Shown here: piece by piece, positions 1 through 8,601 of the stretch | Layout: every line of letters begins with the position of its first letter | How positions within the stretch are numbered: position 1 is the stretch's first letter | From: Coleofasciculus sp. FACHB-1120 | GTDB lineage: Bacteria > Cyanobacteriota > Cyanobacteriia > Cyanobacteriales > FACHB-T130 | Length of the DNA: 64,000 nucleotides | Reading direction: 5' to 3' | Assembly: GCF_014698845.1 (NCBI RefSeq) | Contig: NZ_JACJTV010000004.1 | Coordinates: 62,001-126,000 of the forward strand | Notes under the pieces: generated by a model | Databases searched by the model: none | Seen by the model: only the letters and a program-made list of their open reading frames with translations | What the model was told of the DNA's origin: nothing | Position numbers and translations under genes: made by a program

Positions 1-437
1 GGAAGCAGAAAAAAATCTACCTGGGTAATCTCGATTCCAAGCGGGATTGGGGCTACGCAAAAGACTATGTAAGAGCAATGTGGCTAATGCTACAGCAGCA
101 GGAAGCGGATGATTACGTTGTAGCAACGGGAGAAACTTACTCCATTCGTCAATTCCTGGATATTGCCTTTGAGCACGTCAATCTAGATTGGAAAGACTAC
201 GTAGAGTTTGACGAACGCTATTTACGTCCAGCTGAAGTGGATTTGCTGATCGGCGATCCCACGAAGGCTTACCAAAAGCTGGGTTGGAAACCATCGGTTA
301 CTTTTGAAGAATTAGTTCGCTTAATGGTGGAAGCGGATATGCAAGCTTTGGGTTTGAATTGTCCGAATGGCAACGGTTTGCACTCGCCTCTGGATCTTGC
401 CACGATTCGCCAGAATGTCGGTAGTATGCACGATTAA
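1..437 (+). CDS. gmd: GDP-mannose 4,6-dehydratase, C-terminal part (cut by window start)
   Basis: The frame is open from base 3, so the gene begins before the window; 144 residues are visible. They match the C-terminal third of the short-chain dehydrogenase GMD, which turns GDP-mannose into GDP-4-keto-6-deoxymannose in the cytoplasm. Typical traits are the DWGYAKDYV segment near the start of the visible part, and the later R-P-x-E-V-D-x-L-x-G-D segment followed by the K-L-G-W-x-P ending common in this family. It lies about 130 bases upstream of fcl on the same strand, the classic GDP-L-fucose pair. The ATG at 78 is internal to the family alignment and is not the true start. Identification is secure; the N-terminal NAD-binding part is not visible. 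Confidence 0.93.
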   Translation, partial: KQKKIYLGNLDSKRDWGYAKDYVRAMWLMLQQQEADDYVVATGETYSIRQFLDIAFEHVNLDWKDYVEFDERYLRPAEVDLLIGDPTKAYQKLGWKPSVTFEELVRLMVEADMQALGLNCPNGNGLHSPLDLATIRQNVGSMHD

Positions 438-484
438 ATCGTTTTGACTTGTCGGGGCAAGGGCGATCCCCGTGCCCTACTGAG

Positions 485-529
485 TGATGAGTGATGAGTT
501 TTGCATTAACTCATCACTCATCAATTTTT
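485..529 (+). terminator. Long perfect hairpin between gmd and fcl
   Basis: A 16-bp perfect inverted repeat (485-500 with 508-523, 7-nt loop) is followed by ATTTTT. It has the form of an intrinsic terminator, but it sits between two genes of one pathway. It may therefore attenuate or protect the message rather than end it. The arms consist of repeated TGATGAG, suggesting origin from a short tandem repeat. Confidence 0.5.
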
Positions 530-566
530 GGAGATATCCTGAATCCAGTGGAGGATGGCAAGAGAT

Positions 567-1511
567 ATGGCAACTTTAGATTTGAGCGATAAGCGAATTC
601 TCGTCACTGGCGGAGCTGGTTTTTTGGGGCGTCAGGTCGTAGATCGGTTGTGTAAAGCCGGAGCCGATCAAAACAAGATTACGATACCGCGATCGCGCGA
701 GTACGATCTCCGCTCCTTAGAAGACTGTCAACGCGCCGTTGAGCAGCAGGATGTCGTGATTCACCTCGCCGCTCACGTCGGTGGCATCGGTCTGAATCTG
801 GTAAAACCCGCTGAATTATTCTATGACAACCTGATGATGGGCGCTCAACTGATTCATGCTGCCTATCAAGCAGGGGTTCAAAAATTTGTTTGTGTAGGGA
901 CTATCTGCGCTTATCCCAAGTTCACTCCAGTACCATTCAAAGAAGATGACCTCTGGAATGGTTATCCGGAAGAAACTAATGCTCCCTATGGCGTTGCTAA
1001 GAAAGCTTTACTGGTGCAACTCCAATCCTACCGGCAGCAGTATGGCTTTAACGGCATTTACCTGTTGCCAGTAAACTTGTACGGGCCGGAAGATAACTTC
1101 GATCCCAAGAGTTCCCACGTGATCCCTGCCTTAATTCGCAAAGTACATGAAGCTCAAGCTAGAGGCGATAAGCAGCTACCTGTATGGGGCGATGGGAGTC
1201 CCACTCGCGAGTTTCTCTACTCTACGGATGCCGCTTTGGGTATCGTCATGGGTACGCAGGACTACAATGGCGCAGAACCCGTCAATTTGGGAACGGGTTA
1301 TGAAATTTCTATCAAGGATTTGGTAGAACTGATTTGCGAACTGATGGGCTATCAGGGCGAAATTATCTGGGAAACCGATAAGCCGAACGGTCAACCGCGC
1401 CGCTGTTTAGATACAGAACGGGCGAAGCAAGAGTTTGGCTTCACTGCCCAAGTGGACTTCAAGGAAGGGCTGAAGAACACAATCGATTGGTATCGGCAAC
1501 ACGCTGAGTAA
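567..1511 (+). CDS. fcl: GDP-L-fucose synthase
   Basis: Extended SDR epimerase-reductase that converts GDP-4-keto-6-deoxymannose to GDP-L-fucose with NADPH. The nucleotide-binding VTGGAGFLG lies near the N-terminus. The catalytic Y-x3-K is in APYGVAKK (about residues 141-145 from this start). The upstream GTICAYPK segment corresponds to the family's Ser/Thr catalytic loop. I chose ATG 567 because GGAGG at 550-554 is well placed for it; the ATG at 555 touches that ribosome site and is less likely. Length (314 aa) is normal. Its partner gmd precedes it, and a strong terminator follows at 1536. GDP-fucose probably feeds the exopolysaccharide made by the glycosyltransferases near the window's other end, which is inference. 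Confidence 0.93.
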   Translation: MATLDLSDKRILVTGGAGFLGRQVVDRLCKAGADQNKITIPRSREYDLRSLEDCQRAVEQQDVVIHLAAHVGGIGLNLVKPAELFYDNLMMGAQLIHAAYQAGVQKFVCVGTICAYPKFTPVPFKEDDLWNGYPEETNAPYGVAKKALLVQLQSYRQQYGFNGIYLLPVNLYGPEDNFDPKSSHVIPALIRKVHEAQARGDKQLPVWGDGSPTREFLYSTDAALGIVMGTQDYNGAEPVNLGTGYEISIKDLVELICELMGYQGEIIWETDKPNGQPRRCLDTERAKQEFGFTAQVDFKEGLKNTIDWYRQHAE

Positions 1512-1535
1512 GTGTGAAAAACTTGCGATTGTGAA

Positions 1536-1564
1536 AAACCCGTTTTGCTAAACAAAACGGGTTT
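1536..1564 (+). terminator. Intrinsic terminator after fcl
   Basis: A 12-bp perfect stem (1536-1547 with 1553-1564, 5-nt loop) whose 3' arm ends in TTT, 25 bases after the fcl stop. The 5' arm begins AAA, so it could also act on the opposite strand. Confidence 0.75.
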
Positions 1565-1672
1565 CTGCGTTTTCAGGAGGGAAAATAGCGATCGCAAAAC
1601 AAGTCCGCAGGATATCGAGTCAGGATATGGACGATAGGCTCCCCTCGGCACAAACCTAATTTATTAAGACTT

Positions 1673-2245
1673 GTGAACAAAGTCAATCATCAACTGGATA
1701 AACAGCAATTGAGGCGATCGCTTCTCAAAACACGGCAATTGATGCCTGTGGAGGAATGGAGAGAAAAGAGCGATCGCATCTGCACCCACCTCGAATCTTC
1801 CTACCTATTTACCCAATCCAAAACTGTCTTAGCTTATTTCAGTTTTCGACAAGAACCTGACCTCAGCCCTCTAATTAGCGATTGTCGCCAATGGGGATTT
1901 CCTCGCTGTGTTGGCGATAGTCTTATTTGGCATCTCTGGAAACCCGGAGACTCCCTACAAAAAGGCGCTTATGGTATTCTTGAACCGCACCCAGATAGCC
2001 CCGTTTTACACTCAACCGAGGTAGATTTAATTCTTGTGCCATCTGTAGCTTGTGATGTGCGGGGATATCGTTTAGGTTATGGTGGCGGTTATTACGATCG
2101 CTTGCTCAATTCATCCGAATGGTCAACCAAATTAACTATCGGCATTGTCTTCGACCTTGCTTGCTCCCTAGAGCTGCCGATTGATAGCTGGGATAAATCT
2201 TTGCAGGGTGTCTGTACAGAAATGGGGTTGAGAATGATGCGATGA
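1673..2245 (+). CDS. 5-formyltetrahydrofolate cyclo-ligase
   Basis: MTHFS/YgfA family, ATP-dependent conversion of 5-formyl-THF to 5,10-methenyl-THF in the cytoplasm. The 190-residue length is typical. The N-terminal basic helix (DKQQLRRSLLKTR) is present, as is the diagnostic nucleotide-binding loop RLGYGGGYYDRLL near residues 142-153. The start is a GTG at 1673; no convincing ribosome site precedes it, so a few residues either way are possible. It stands alone between two hairpins and does not look part of an operon. Confidence 0.88.
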   Translation: MNKVNHQLDKQQLRRSLLKTRQLMPVEEWREKSDRICTHLESSYLFTQSKTVLAYFSFRQEPDLSPLISDCRQWGFPRCVGDSLIWHLWKPGDSLQKGAYGILEPHPDSPVLHSTEVDLILVPSVACDVRGYRLGYGGGYYDRLLNSSEWSTKLTIGIVFDLACSLELPIDSWDKSLQGVCTEMGLRMMR

Positions 2246-2280
2246 AGTCTCAAAATCTCAATTTTAAATTTTCAATTTCC

Positions 2281-2305
2281 GCGCAGAGGACATTGTCCTC
2301 TGCGC
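2281..2305. repeat. GC-rich perfect palindrome
   Basis: GCGCAGAGGACA and its reverse complement sit almost back to back about 35 bases after the cyclo-ligase stop. There is no T-run, so it is more like a repetitive extragenic palindrome than a terminator. The following bases to 2487 are AT-rich and presumably hold the promoter of the permease gene. Confidence 0.5.
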
Positions 2306-2487
2306 TCCAACCACCTACTTAGAACAAGCATTTGGTTAGACAAATATACTTACTATAATATGACTTAATTATATTAAAAGCAAGAGTTTTCTCAAAAACA
2401 AATATTATAACTTGTCGGTAAAAACAGCAATATTTATTCATTTTACATTGACAAATTTAAAGTAGAAAAAGCAGCTATTATCGCCCA

Positions 2488-3366
2488 ATGATAAATCCTA
2501 AAACTCAAAAAACAAACGCAATTTCTCGCATTTTTACCAATCAAAACTCAAAAGTTAAAACTTTTTGGATGTATGGGTTACTAGGAGCGATCGCGCTAGT
2601 GATGCTTTTTCCCCTACTTTGGCTCATCAGTACCTCCTTAAAATCTCCCACTGAAAATATTTTTCAGTTCCCACCCCAGTTAGTGCCACGAGAGCCAACA
2701 TTCCAAAACTTCATCACAGTTTGGCAAACCAATCCCTTTGGTCAGTATTTGTTCAACAGTACCCTGGTGGCAGTGCTGACGGTGGGCTTAAATCTGCTGT
2801 TCTGCTCGCTTGCCGCTTACCCGCTGGCACGGCTGGATTTCCGAGGACGAGACATGGTTTTTGCGGCTGTCGTCTCCACGATTATGATTCCGTTCCAAAT
2901 CGTGATGATTCCCCTGTACATCTTGACCGTGCAGCTAGGTTTGAGAAATACCTATTTGGGTGTTATTTTGCCAAGCATCGCCTCTGCCTTCGGGATTTTC
3001 CTGCTGCGGCAAGCATTTCAGGGCGTTCCCAAAGAACTGGAAGAAGCCGCTCGGATGGATGGCTGCTCGGAGCTGGGCTTGTGGTGGCACGTCATGCTTC
3101 CGGCAATTCGCCCAGCACTGGTGACGCTGGCAATCTTTGTGTTTATCGGTTCTTGGAGTGATTTCCTCTGGCCCTTAATTGTCCTCGACCGACCCGAATA
3201 TTACACCCTCCCCTTAGGCGTCGCCACCCTTGCCGGGGCATTATCCCTAGATTGGCGACTGGTTGCGGCGGGTTCTGTCATTTCCATTACTCCAGTGCTG
3301 CTTGTCTTCCTCTTTTTGCAGCGATATATTGTGCCGACAGATGTAGGTAGCGGCGTCAAAGGTTAA
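2488..3366 (+). CDS. Carbohydrate ABC transporter permease (MalG type)
   Basis: Inner-membrane subunit of a CUT1-type sugar importer. The 292-residue protein has about six hydrophobic segments, the first near residues 28-48. It has the cytoplasmic EAA loop that docks on the ATPase, with E-E-A-A-R-M-D-G at about 185-192 followed by LP at about 204. The RYIVPTDVGSGVKG-like C-terminus is characteristic of MalG-type permeases. No MalF-type permease, binding protein or ATPase is encoded beside it, which is common in cyanobacteria where these genes are scattered. The substrate (maltose/oligosaccharide, glucosylglycerol or other) cannot be told from this subunit. Confidence 0.9.
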   Translation: MINPKTQKTNAISRIFTNQNSKVKTFWMYGLLGAIALVMLFPLLWLISTSLKSPTENIFQFPPQLVPREPTFQNFITVWQTNPFGQYLFNSTLVAVLTVGLNLLFCSLAAYPLARLDFRGRDMVFAAVVSTIMIPFQIVMIPLYILTVQLGLRNTYLGVILPSIASAFGIFLLRQAFQGVPKELEEAARMDGCSELGLWWHVMLPAIRPALVTLAIFVFIGSWSDFLWPLIVLDRPEYYTLPLGVATLAGALSLDWRLVAAGSVISITPVLLVFLFLQRYIVPTDVGSGVKG

Positions 3367-3698
3367 TGGCGCTTCAGATCAAGGCGATCGCGCAAAGATT
3401 TATCAAACCACCCTATCCAACCAGGGATTTCCCTTAGAAACAGACACAGCGGTGCCACTGTTAGCTTGATTTTCAGTTCCAAGAGTCCTAAATTCAACGC
3501 GAAAGCGATCGCGCACGAGAGATTTAAGTGGATTCATCTCGATTTAAGTCATGCAATCGGGTGATGAAAACTCACCCAATCGGGTGAATTTTGGGGGAGC
3601 AACCTGGCTGTTTGCGAAATTTCAATGACTCAGCTGGATGTTTCAGAAGTACCGATTTAAATTCTTGCAGCGATTTCCTTCAGGAGCAGTCACTCTCT
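3367..3698. other. Intergenic region with small palindromes
   Basis: No gene seen. Two copies of CAATCGGGTGA (3554-3564, 3577-3587) and the palindrome TCACCC-AATC-GGGTGA (3572-3587) are present, plus two HIP1-like GCGATCGC sites. A reading frame open from 3591 is just an upstream extension of the next gene. Confidence 0.5.
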
Positions 3699-4175
3699 AT
3701 GATTCACCACATTTCTCTCCCCGCTGAAAATCCCCTTCACGTCGCCAATGTCTTTGCAGAGATATGGAATGGAAAGGTTGCCCCATTCCCACCAAACCCA
3801 GGCAGTTATATCGTTATTGCCGGCGATGAGTACGGGACGATGATTGAGATTTATCCGGTTGGTACCGAAATGATACCTGGTGAAGGTTACGAGCAGGCAG
3901 CATTCATTCAAAACGTTTTGTACTCACCGTTTACAGCTACCCATGCTGCCATATCTGTACCGACGAGCCAAGAACAGATTGAGAAAATTGCCACCCGTGA
4001 AGGCTGGCGTGTGCTGCGCTGTAACCGGGACTCGTTTTTTGACGTGATCGAGTTGTGGATTGAGAACAAGCTATTGATTGAACTGCTTCCCCCAGAGATT
4101 GCTCCTCAATACGTAGCATTTATGCAGCCACAAAACTTGGAGAAGTTGTTCTTTGCCACTGCTACAGCAGCGTGA
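3699..4175 (+). CDS. Conserved hypothetical, possible VOC-fold protein
   Basis: A 158-residue soluble protein with no signal peptide. The opening M-I-H-H-I-S-L and the alternating beta-strand pattern (SYIVIAGDEYGTMIEIYP) resemble glyoxalase/VOC-fold modules. However, metal-ligand positions are not clear, so no activity is assigned. Similar proteins are, as I recall, widespread in cyanobacteria as hypotheticals. ATG 3699 was chosen because CAGGAG lies at 3681-3686 and homology-like sequence starts there; the frame continues upstream to 3591 without plausible protein character. A hairpin and a strong terminator follow. Confidence 0.6.
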   Translation: MIHHISLPAENPLHVANVFAEIWNGKVAPFPPNPGSYIVIAGDEYGTMIEIYPVGTEMIPGEGYEQAAFIQNVLYSPFTATHAAISVPTSQEQIEKIATREGWRVLRCNRDSFFDVIELWIENKLLIELLPPEIAPQYVAFMQPQNLEKLFFATATAA

Positions 4176-4183
4176 AACGTCAA

Positions 4184-4216
4184 TTAGGTAGGGTAAGTAT
4201 TTCCCACCCTGCCTAA
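4184..4216. terminator. Hairpin after the VOC-like gene
   Basis: TTAGGTAGGGT (4184-4194) pairs with ACCCTGCCTAA (4206-4216), with one G-U pair, 9 bases after the stop. No strong T-run follows, so it may be a 3'-end stabiliser. Confidence 0.45.
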
Positions 4217-4363
4217 TCAGACAAAGTTGATTCGCTCGTTAATCTTTTAAATTCTGCTCGGAAGAACAACTGAAGACGTAAGAGGCATAGAAATTAGATT
4301 TCTTCCGGATATTTCTACATTGTCTATGTAAAACAAAGATTAGTTAGATGCACCCTGATATTT

Positions 4364-4395
4364 ACCCCTGGACACAAGCCAGGGGTTTTTCTTTT
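4364..4395 (+). terminator. Intrinsic terminator before the SanA-like gene
   Basis: CCCCTGG (4365-4371) pairs with CCAGGGG (4379-4385) and is followed by TTTTTCTTTT, a textbook terminator. The long spacing from the upstream stop (nearly 190 bases) leaves room for a short transcript starting after 4216, but I see no coding in it. The rest of 4176-4493 holds nothing else recognisable. Confidence 0.75.
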
Positions 4396-4493
4396 GAAGG
4401 GGTTATTTTGACCGATTGATATTTTCCGGAGTTGGGATGTAATTCCTTGAGGCTAGCTAGAACAGATTTCTGATAATCTTTGGGGGAGTTTGA

Positions 4494-5156
4494 GTGAGCG
4501 TTCGTCAATGGTTGTTGTCTAACTGGCGTCGTGTTTTTCTACTCCTCGTGTTGGGAAGTGCCGCGATCGCTCCAGCGACGATCTACTATGTGAGTGCAGT
4601 TACCAGAAGCGATCGCTACACCGATCCCGCCCAGGTTCCGGCTCAGCACGTCGCCATTGTTCTTGGTGCAGGCGTATTGCCCGACGGTAGCCCAACGCCG
4701 ATGCTAGCCGATCGGGTGGAAGCGGCTGTGCAACTTTATCAGATGGGTCGTGTTAAAAAACTCTTGATGACGGGCGATAATAGTCGCACCGACTACGATG
4801 AGGTGAGCGTGATGCAACGCTACGCAAGCGATCGCGGTGTACCTGCTGCTGATATTACTCTGGATTATGCGGGTTTCAGCACTTATGAAAGTTGCTATCG
4901 CGCACGAGAGATTTTTGGTGTGACGCAGGCGGTTGTCATCACGCAGCAGTTCCACCTGTCACGCGCCGTGTATACTTGCCGTCAATTAGGTGTGAATGCG
5001 ATCGGCTTGGGTACACCCGATTGGGGACGGTATGGAGATGAGGTAATGAAATCCTATTCGACGCGGGAAGCACTAGCGACTGTAAAAGCCGTTTTGGAGG
5101 TTAATCTTATCCGCCCTCAACCAACTTTTTTAGGACAATTTGAGGGAATAAAGTAG
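4494..5156 (+). CDS. SanA/YdcF-family (DUF218) membrane-anchored protein
   Basis: A 220-residue protein with one N-terminal membrane segment (about 12-33) and an extracytoplasmic DUF218 domain. Motifs are VLGAG (56-60), the TGD segment (93-95) with following Y-D-E, and the late ITQQFHLSRA segment with conserved His and Arg. In E. coli SanA is linked to envelope integrity and vancomycin exclusion; the biochemical role is unknown. The GTG start at 4494 is supported by GGGGGAG about 7 bases upstream. It is flanked by terminators on both sides, so it is probably monocistronic. Confidence 0.82.
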   Translation: MSVRQWLLSNWRRVFLLLVLGSAAIAPATIYYVSAVTRSDRYTDPAQVPAQHVAIVLGAGVLPDGSPTPMLADRVEAAVQLYQMGRVKKLLMTGDNSRTDYDEVSVMQRYASDRGVPAADITLDYAGFSTYESCYRAREIFGVTQAVVITQQFHLSRAVYTCRQLGVNAIGLGTPDWGRYGDEVMKSYSTREALATVKAVLEVNLIRPQPTFLGQFEGIK

Positions 5157-5182
5157 GGGTAGGCAAATATTAGTAAAGATAG

Positions 5183-5232
5183 TAGACTTCTTGCACGGAG
5201 TTTTTTATAAAACCCCAGAGGCAAGAAGTCTA
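5183..5232. terminator. Shared terminator between convergent genes
   Basis: TAGACTTCTTGC (5183-5194) pairs perfectly with GCAAGAAGTCTA (5221-5232). The loop itself contains a T-run and complementary A/T stretches, and TTTGTTTT follows on the plus strand. It lies between the convergent SanA-like and CIA30-SDR genes and could serve both. Confidence 0.65.
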
Positions 5233-5238
5233 TTTGTT

Positions 5239-6750
5239 TTACGATTTGATTGCTGCGACGCGATCGCTTTGCAAGCTAGAGAATAAACTTTCCCAGTCGG
5301 GAGAACTTTTACTCTCTTCTGCCTCTTTTACCTCAAAGGTGAGATTACACGCTTTGGGTTGTTCTAGCGAGCGCACGCACAATTCAGCAATATCTTCCCG
5401 GCTGACTTTGCCCCGAATATTGTCACCTTGCTCGAAAATTAACGCCTTGCCTCCCGGTTCTTCAGTCAACGCACAAGGTCTAATAATTGTGTAAGGAATT
5501 CCACTTTCGCGGATACTCTCTTCTCCGCGCAATTTCCAAGTCAGGATTCCTCCTAGTTGGTCGTTCATTCTCACCGCTGGTGGTTCTTCCTCTAAATTAA
5601 TGCCAGGACGACCAGGACGAGTCACACCTGCCGAACTGATCATGACAAATTGAGGCATCGCGCCGCCATAAGCTTTGATAGATTCCACCTGCAAAGCAAA
5701 GCCGCCTGGTGAAAATTTTGGATTTAGTTCTCCGTCGTATTCAAACTTGCTCAACATCAATTGGAACGAGCAAATTTTGCTGGGATTAATGGGTTCGCCA
5801 TCTTGCAAAGTTTTGGCACGAAAGACAGGAGTTAAGTCAGCGAAGGGAACGCGAACATCGATCCAGGTATTGGCTATGGTATCAAAGGAATAAGAATACG
5901 CAACGCCATCCCATCTGGATTCTGTGCGGATGAAAAATTTGTAGCGTTTTCCATCGCCTCTAACGCGCAATTCCACACCCTCGTATCCTGCCAAATTAAT
6001 CGGAGTGTCGAAGTTGCGGGTGCGAACGGAAGCAAAACCACCAGAGTTGTCGGTTGACACGTTGCCAGCAAAAAGCGCCGTGCCTTCCACCAGTTGTATC
6101 CCACTCTGGCTTACGCCACCCATCACGACATCATCCACCGCGCCCCAAGTATTCTTGATGTCATCTGAAAGGTTGCTAAAATCAAATACTACTTTTTCAG
6201 CTCCCCCCTTCGTCTGAGGGCTAAAGTAGTTGGCAGCAACTTGCACTAAGTTCTTGATGCCTTGATAATCCACGATTTCCGGGCTGTCTATGACTTCGGG
6301 CATATAAAACTTGATACCCTGATAATACTTCGCCCGATCCGGTGTATCTCCCTCAACTGGCTGCACTCGAACACCAGTGCAACAAATCACAGCACTAACG
6401 TTCGACATCATTTCCGGAGTCAACGTTTCTGGGATGGTGATATCTCCCTCAAAGAGTTCTATATTGTCGCCAAGCATTTCCCGCACTTTCTGAGTATTTC
6501 TGACAAGGGCACGCACTGGATAACCCCGTTCAACCAGTCGCCCCACGACTCGCTTACCAACACCACCCGTCGCCCCAGCAACCAATATCACTCCCACGCG
6601 CTTTTCTCCAGTAGGTTTGTCTTGATTATCCTTGGTGCGACCTTGCAGCAACCGCTGAAGGCAGTTGAAGAAAGGAATCACCTCGAAATAGGTCAGCGTT
6701 TGCAAAAATCTGCCGAAATCCCATTTAGATCGGTTATTTTGATTCGTCAT
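5239..6750 (-). CDS. NAD(P)-binding SDR with inserted CIA30 domain
   Basis: A 503-residue protein with an atypical SDR (NmrA-like) fold interrupted by a CIA30 domain. The dinucleotide loop AGATGGVGKRVVGRL is at about 58-73, followed by V-R-A-L-V-R-N. The CIA30 block runs from about 187 to 365 (F-D-F-S-N and the V-V-M-G-G-V-S-Q-S segment). The SDR fold then resumes (VMISSAGVTRPG, PYTIIRPCALTEEPGG). CIA30 proteins help assemble mitochondrial complex I in eukaryotes; the cyanobacterial fusion family is common, but its role is not established. No signal peptide is present. The gene is divergent from the HAD gene, with about 78 bases between their starts. Confidence 0.82.
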   Translation of the reverse strand: MTNQNNRSKWDFGRFLQTLTYFEVIPFFNCLQRLLQGRTKDNQDKPTGEKRVGVILVAGATGGVGKRVVGRLVERGYPVRALVRNTQKVREMLGDNIELFEGDITIPETLTPEMMSNVSAVICCTGVRVQPVEGDTPDRAKYYQGIKFYMPEVIDSPEIVDYQGIKNLVQVAANYFSPQTKGGAEKVVFDFSNLSDDIKNTWGAVDDVVMGGVSQSGIQLVEGTALFAGNVSTDNSGGFASVRTRNFDTPINLAGYEGVELRVRGDGKRYKFFIRTESRWDGVAYSYSFDTIANTWIDVRVPFADLTPVFRAKTLQDGEPINPSKICSFQLMLSKFEYDGELNPKFSPGGFALQVESIKAYGGAMPQFVMISSAGVTRPGRPGINLEEEPPAVRMNDQLGGILTWKLRGEESIRESGIPYTIIRPCALTEEPGGKALIFEQGDNIRGKVSREDIAELCVRSLEQPKACNLTFEVKEAEESKSSPDWESLFSSLQSDRVAAIKS

Positions 6751-6828
6751 TTTCTTGTAAAATTCACGTTTTTAGCTGATTCCCTTTATCTTTGTTTAAT
6801 AGCCCACTGATTTGAAAACAACTCTCTA

Positions 6829-7374
6829 ATGGAGCAAGATCCTTCAGCCGTCAATGCTGAGACGAATTTACTCATCCTCGATCTTGATGGCACGGTGCGA
6901 TCGCCACTCTCAAATCACAAGTTTATCCAGCGTCCCGGCGATCAGCAGATTATTCAAGGCGCTGAGGGAGCGATCGCTTACTTCGCCGCGTCCGGCTGGA
7001 AAATTGTCGGCGTAACCAACCAAGGGGGTGTCGCCAGTGGTAAAAAATCTCTGCAAAGTTGCATCAAAGAGCAGCAGTATACTTTGGATTTATTACCAGA
7101 GATAGAAGAAGTTTATTTCTGTCCCGACTTTGAAGGAAAAAAATGTTTTTGTGTAACCCGCAGCGATGTTGTTAACCATAGCAAGCATCCTGAATCAGGA
7201 AAGTTTCGCAAACCGAATCCAGGAATGCTGAATTTAGCGATAGAAAAGCACTTAGCAGACAAAGTTTTAATGGTAGGCGATCGCTCGGATGATAGAAATG
7301 CAGCAAAAGCCGCAGGCATCAAATTTCAGCAAGCAGAAAGCTGGAGGCAAACCTATGGCGATACTGACGTTTGA
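6829..7374 (+). CDS. HAD-IIIA family phosphatase (GmhB/PNKP-like)
   Basis: A 181-residue phosphatase of the HAD superfamily. Motif I LDLDGT is at 17-22, motif II VTNQGG at 62-67, and motif IV GDRSDDRNAA from 149, with the K-P-N-P-G-M segment typical of the histidinol-phosphatase/GmhB branch. Cysteines at 97, 105 and 107 recall the zinc loop of GmhB, but their spacing differs. The substrate could be a heptose bisphosphate, a polynucleotide 3'-phosphate or something else. The TGA stop at 7372 is followed in the same frame by 48 open codons, described separately. Confidence 0.78.
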   Translation: MEQDPSAVNAETNLLILDLDGTVRSPLSNHKFIQRPGDQQIIQGAEGAIAYFAASGWKIVGVTNQGGVASGKKSLQSCIKEQQYTLDLLPEIEEVYFCPDFEGKKCFCVTRSDVVNHSKHPESGKFRKPNPGMLNLAIEKHLADKVLMVGDRSDDRNAAKAAGIKFQQAESWRQTYGDTDV

Positions 7375-7521
7375 ATAAATGGGGATGAGGATGCGATCGC
7401 TGAAGTGCTTTCCAGCCCCGCTCCGCTGGGTGAGTTAACCATTACTGTGCCAGAATCAGTTATCGATACTTACGCAACTGTAATTGCAATTGATTTTGCT
7501 CCAGCAAATACAGATTCATAA
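7355..7521 (+). pseudogene. Broken small reading frame overlapping the HAD gene end
   Basis: An ATG at 7355 opens MAILTFE and then stops. In another frame, directly after the HAD stop, 48 codons read I-N-G-D-E-D-A-I-A-E-V-L and continue with protein-like composition to TAA at 7519. Joined by a small indel, these would give one acidic protein of about 55 residues. It may be a degraded small gene, a gene with a sequencing error, or a lost C-terminal extension of the HAD protein. The 3' part has no good start of its own. Confidence 0.35.
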
Positions 7522-7630
7522 GTTACTATTTCTTTTAGCCCAAAATTGGCTATTTTTTAACGCAAAGAGCGTAAAAGTACGAGCAAAGATACGCAAAGTA
7601 AAGATGTAAGCTTAAGGTTTGTTAGCGCCT

Positions 7631-8551
7631 ATGCTTCAGTTTCAACCGCCTGGTTTTGAGCAAAAAGCCATAGAAACCTCGCTGGGTTCGATGGTTTACT
7701 ACACCGCAGTAGAGGACTCGTGGTTAGGGCAACGACAAGCTGAATTGCCACCGTTAATCTTCCTGCATGGCTTTGGTGGCGGAGCCTCTGCCTACGAGTG
7801 GTCGAAAGTGTACCCGGCTTTTGCGACGACTCACCGCATATTCGCCCCAGATTTAATTGGTTGGGGAGAGTCGGCTCATCCAGTCCGAGATTATCAAATT
7901 TCAGACTATTTGAAGACGCTGACGGAGTTTATTGAAAAAATTGCGATTTCTAGAGGAGAGCAAAGCTTTACCCCGGTAAAAGTTGTGGCATCTTTGCTGA
8001 CGGCGGGTTTCACAATCCGTCTGGCTATTGAACGTCCGGAGTTATTCCATTCGCTGTTTTTAGTTTGTCCATCTGGGTTTGCCGATTTTGGGCAAGACGC
8101 TGGGCGCAGATTACCGCTTCAAGTAATTGGAACGCCGCTGTTAGACAAGCTAATTTATACGCTTGGGGCGACAAACGAAGTGGCGGTGCGGAGTTTTCTA
8201 GAACGGTTCCTATTTACTCAGCCAGAACGATTGTCTGAAGAGATAGTAGAGGCTTATTTGGCGTCAGCGCAGCAGCCGAATGGGGAATACGCGGCGCTGG
8301 CGTTTTTGCGGGGCGATCTTTATTTTGACCTCGCCCTGTATATCCAGCAATTGACGGTGCCGACTTTTATTCTGTGGGGTGAGGAGGCACAATTTATCAG
8401 TGTAAATCTAGGGAAGCGTTTGGCTGCACTGAATTCCAAAGCAATTCGCGGGTTTCAGCCAATTGTGGGAACGGGAGTGCTGCCTCATTTAGAGCAACCA
8501 GAAGTGGTGATTGGACTGCTTCAAGGTTATTTGTCAGCAGCGAATTGCTAA
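7631..8551 (+). CDS. Alpha/beta hydrolase-fold protein
   Basis: 306 residues with the hydrolase fold: HGFGGG oxyanion-type loop, then P-D-L-I-G-W-G-E-S. The nucleophile-elbow position reads V-V-A-S-L-L-T-A-G instead of G-x-S-x-G, so Ser is kept but the glycines are not. A late G-V-L-P-H-L-E-Q-P-E segment carries the candidate His. The acid position (WGEEAQF) is Glu. Function is unknown; it may be a specialised esterase or a weak enzyme. ATG 7631 was preferred to the TTG at 7619. It converges on the HD gene, with only about 50 bases between stops. Confidence 0.75.
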   Translation: MLQFQPPGFEQKAIETSLGSMVYYTAVEDSWLGQRQAELPPLIFLHGFGGGASAYEWSKVYPAFATTHRIFAPDLIGWGESAHPVRDYQISDYLKTLTEFIEKIAISRGEQSFTPVKVVASLLTAGFTIRLAIERPELFHSLFLVCPSGFADFGQDAGRRLPLQVIGTPLLDKLIYTLGATNEVAVRSFLERFLFTQPERLSEEIVEAYLASAQQPNGEYAALAFLRGDLYFDLALYIQQLTVPTFILWGEEAQFISVNLGKRLAALNSKAIRGFQPIVGTGVLPHLEQPEVVIGLLQGYLSAANC

Positions 8552-8601
8552 TTGTGTTTTTCTCAGTCTGCGAAATAGAACGTAGCTAAGAGAATTGCCT
8601 A

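Noticed and set aside
3510-3530. 18-nt identity (ATCGCGCACGAGAGATTT) with the coding region near 4901-4918
   Set aside because: One short match containing part of a HIP1-like site; most likely chance or a trivial duplication.
3591-3698. Upstream extension of the VOC-like protein
   Set aside because: No ribosome site before it, while a spaced site precedes ATG 3699; the extension lacks fold-like sequence.
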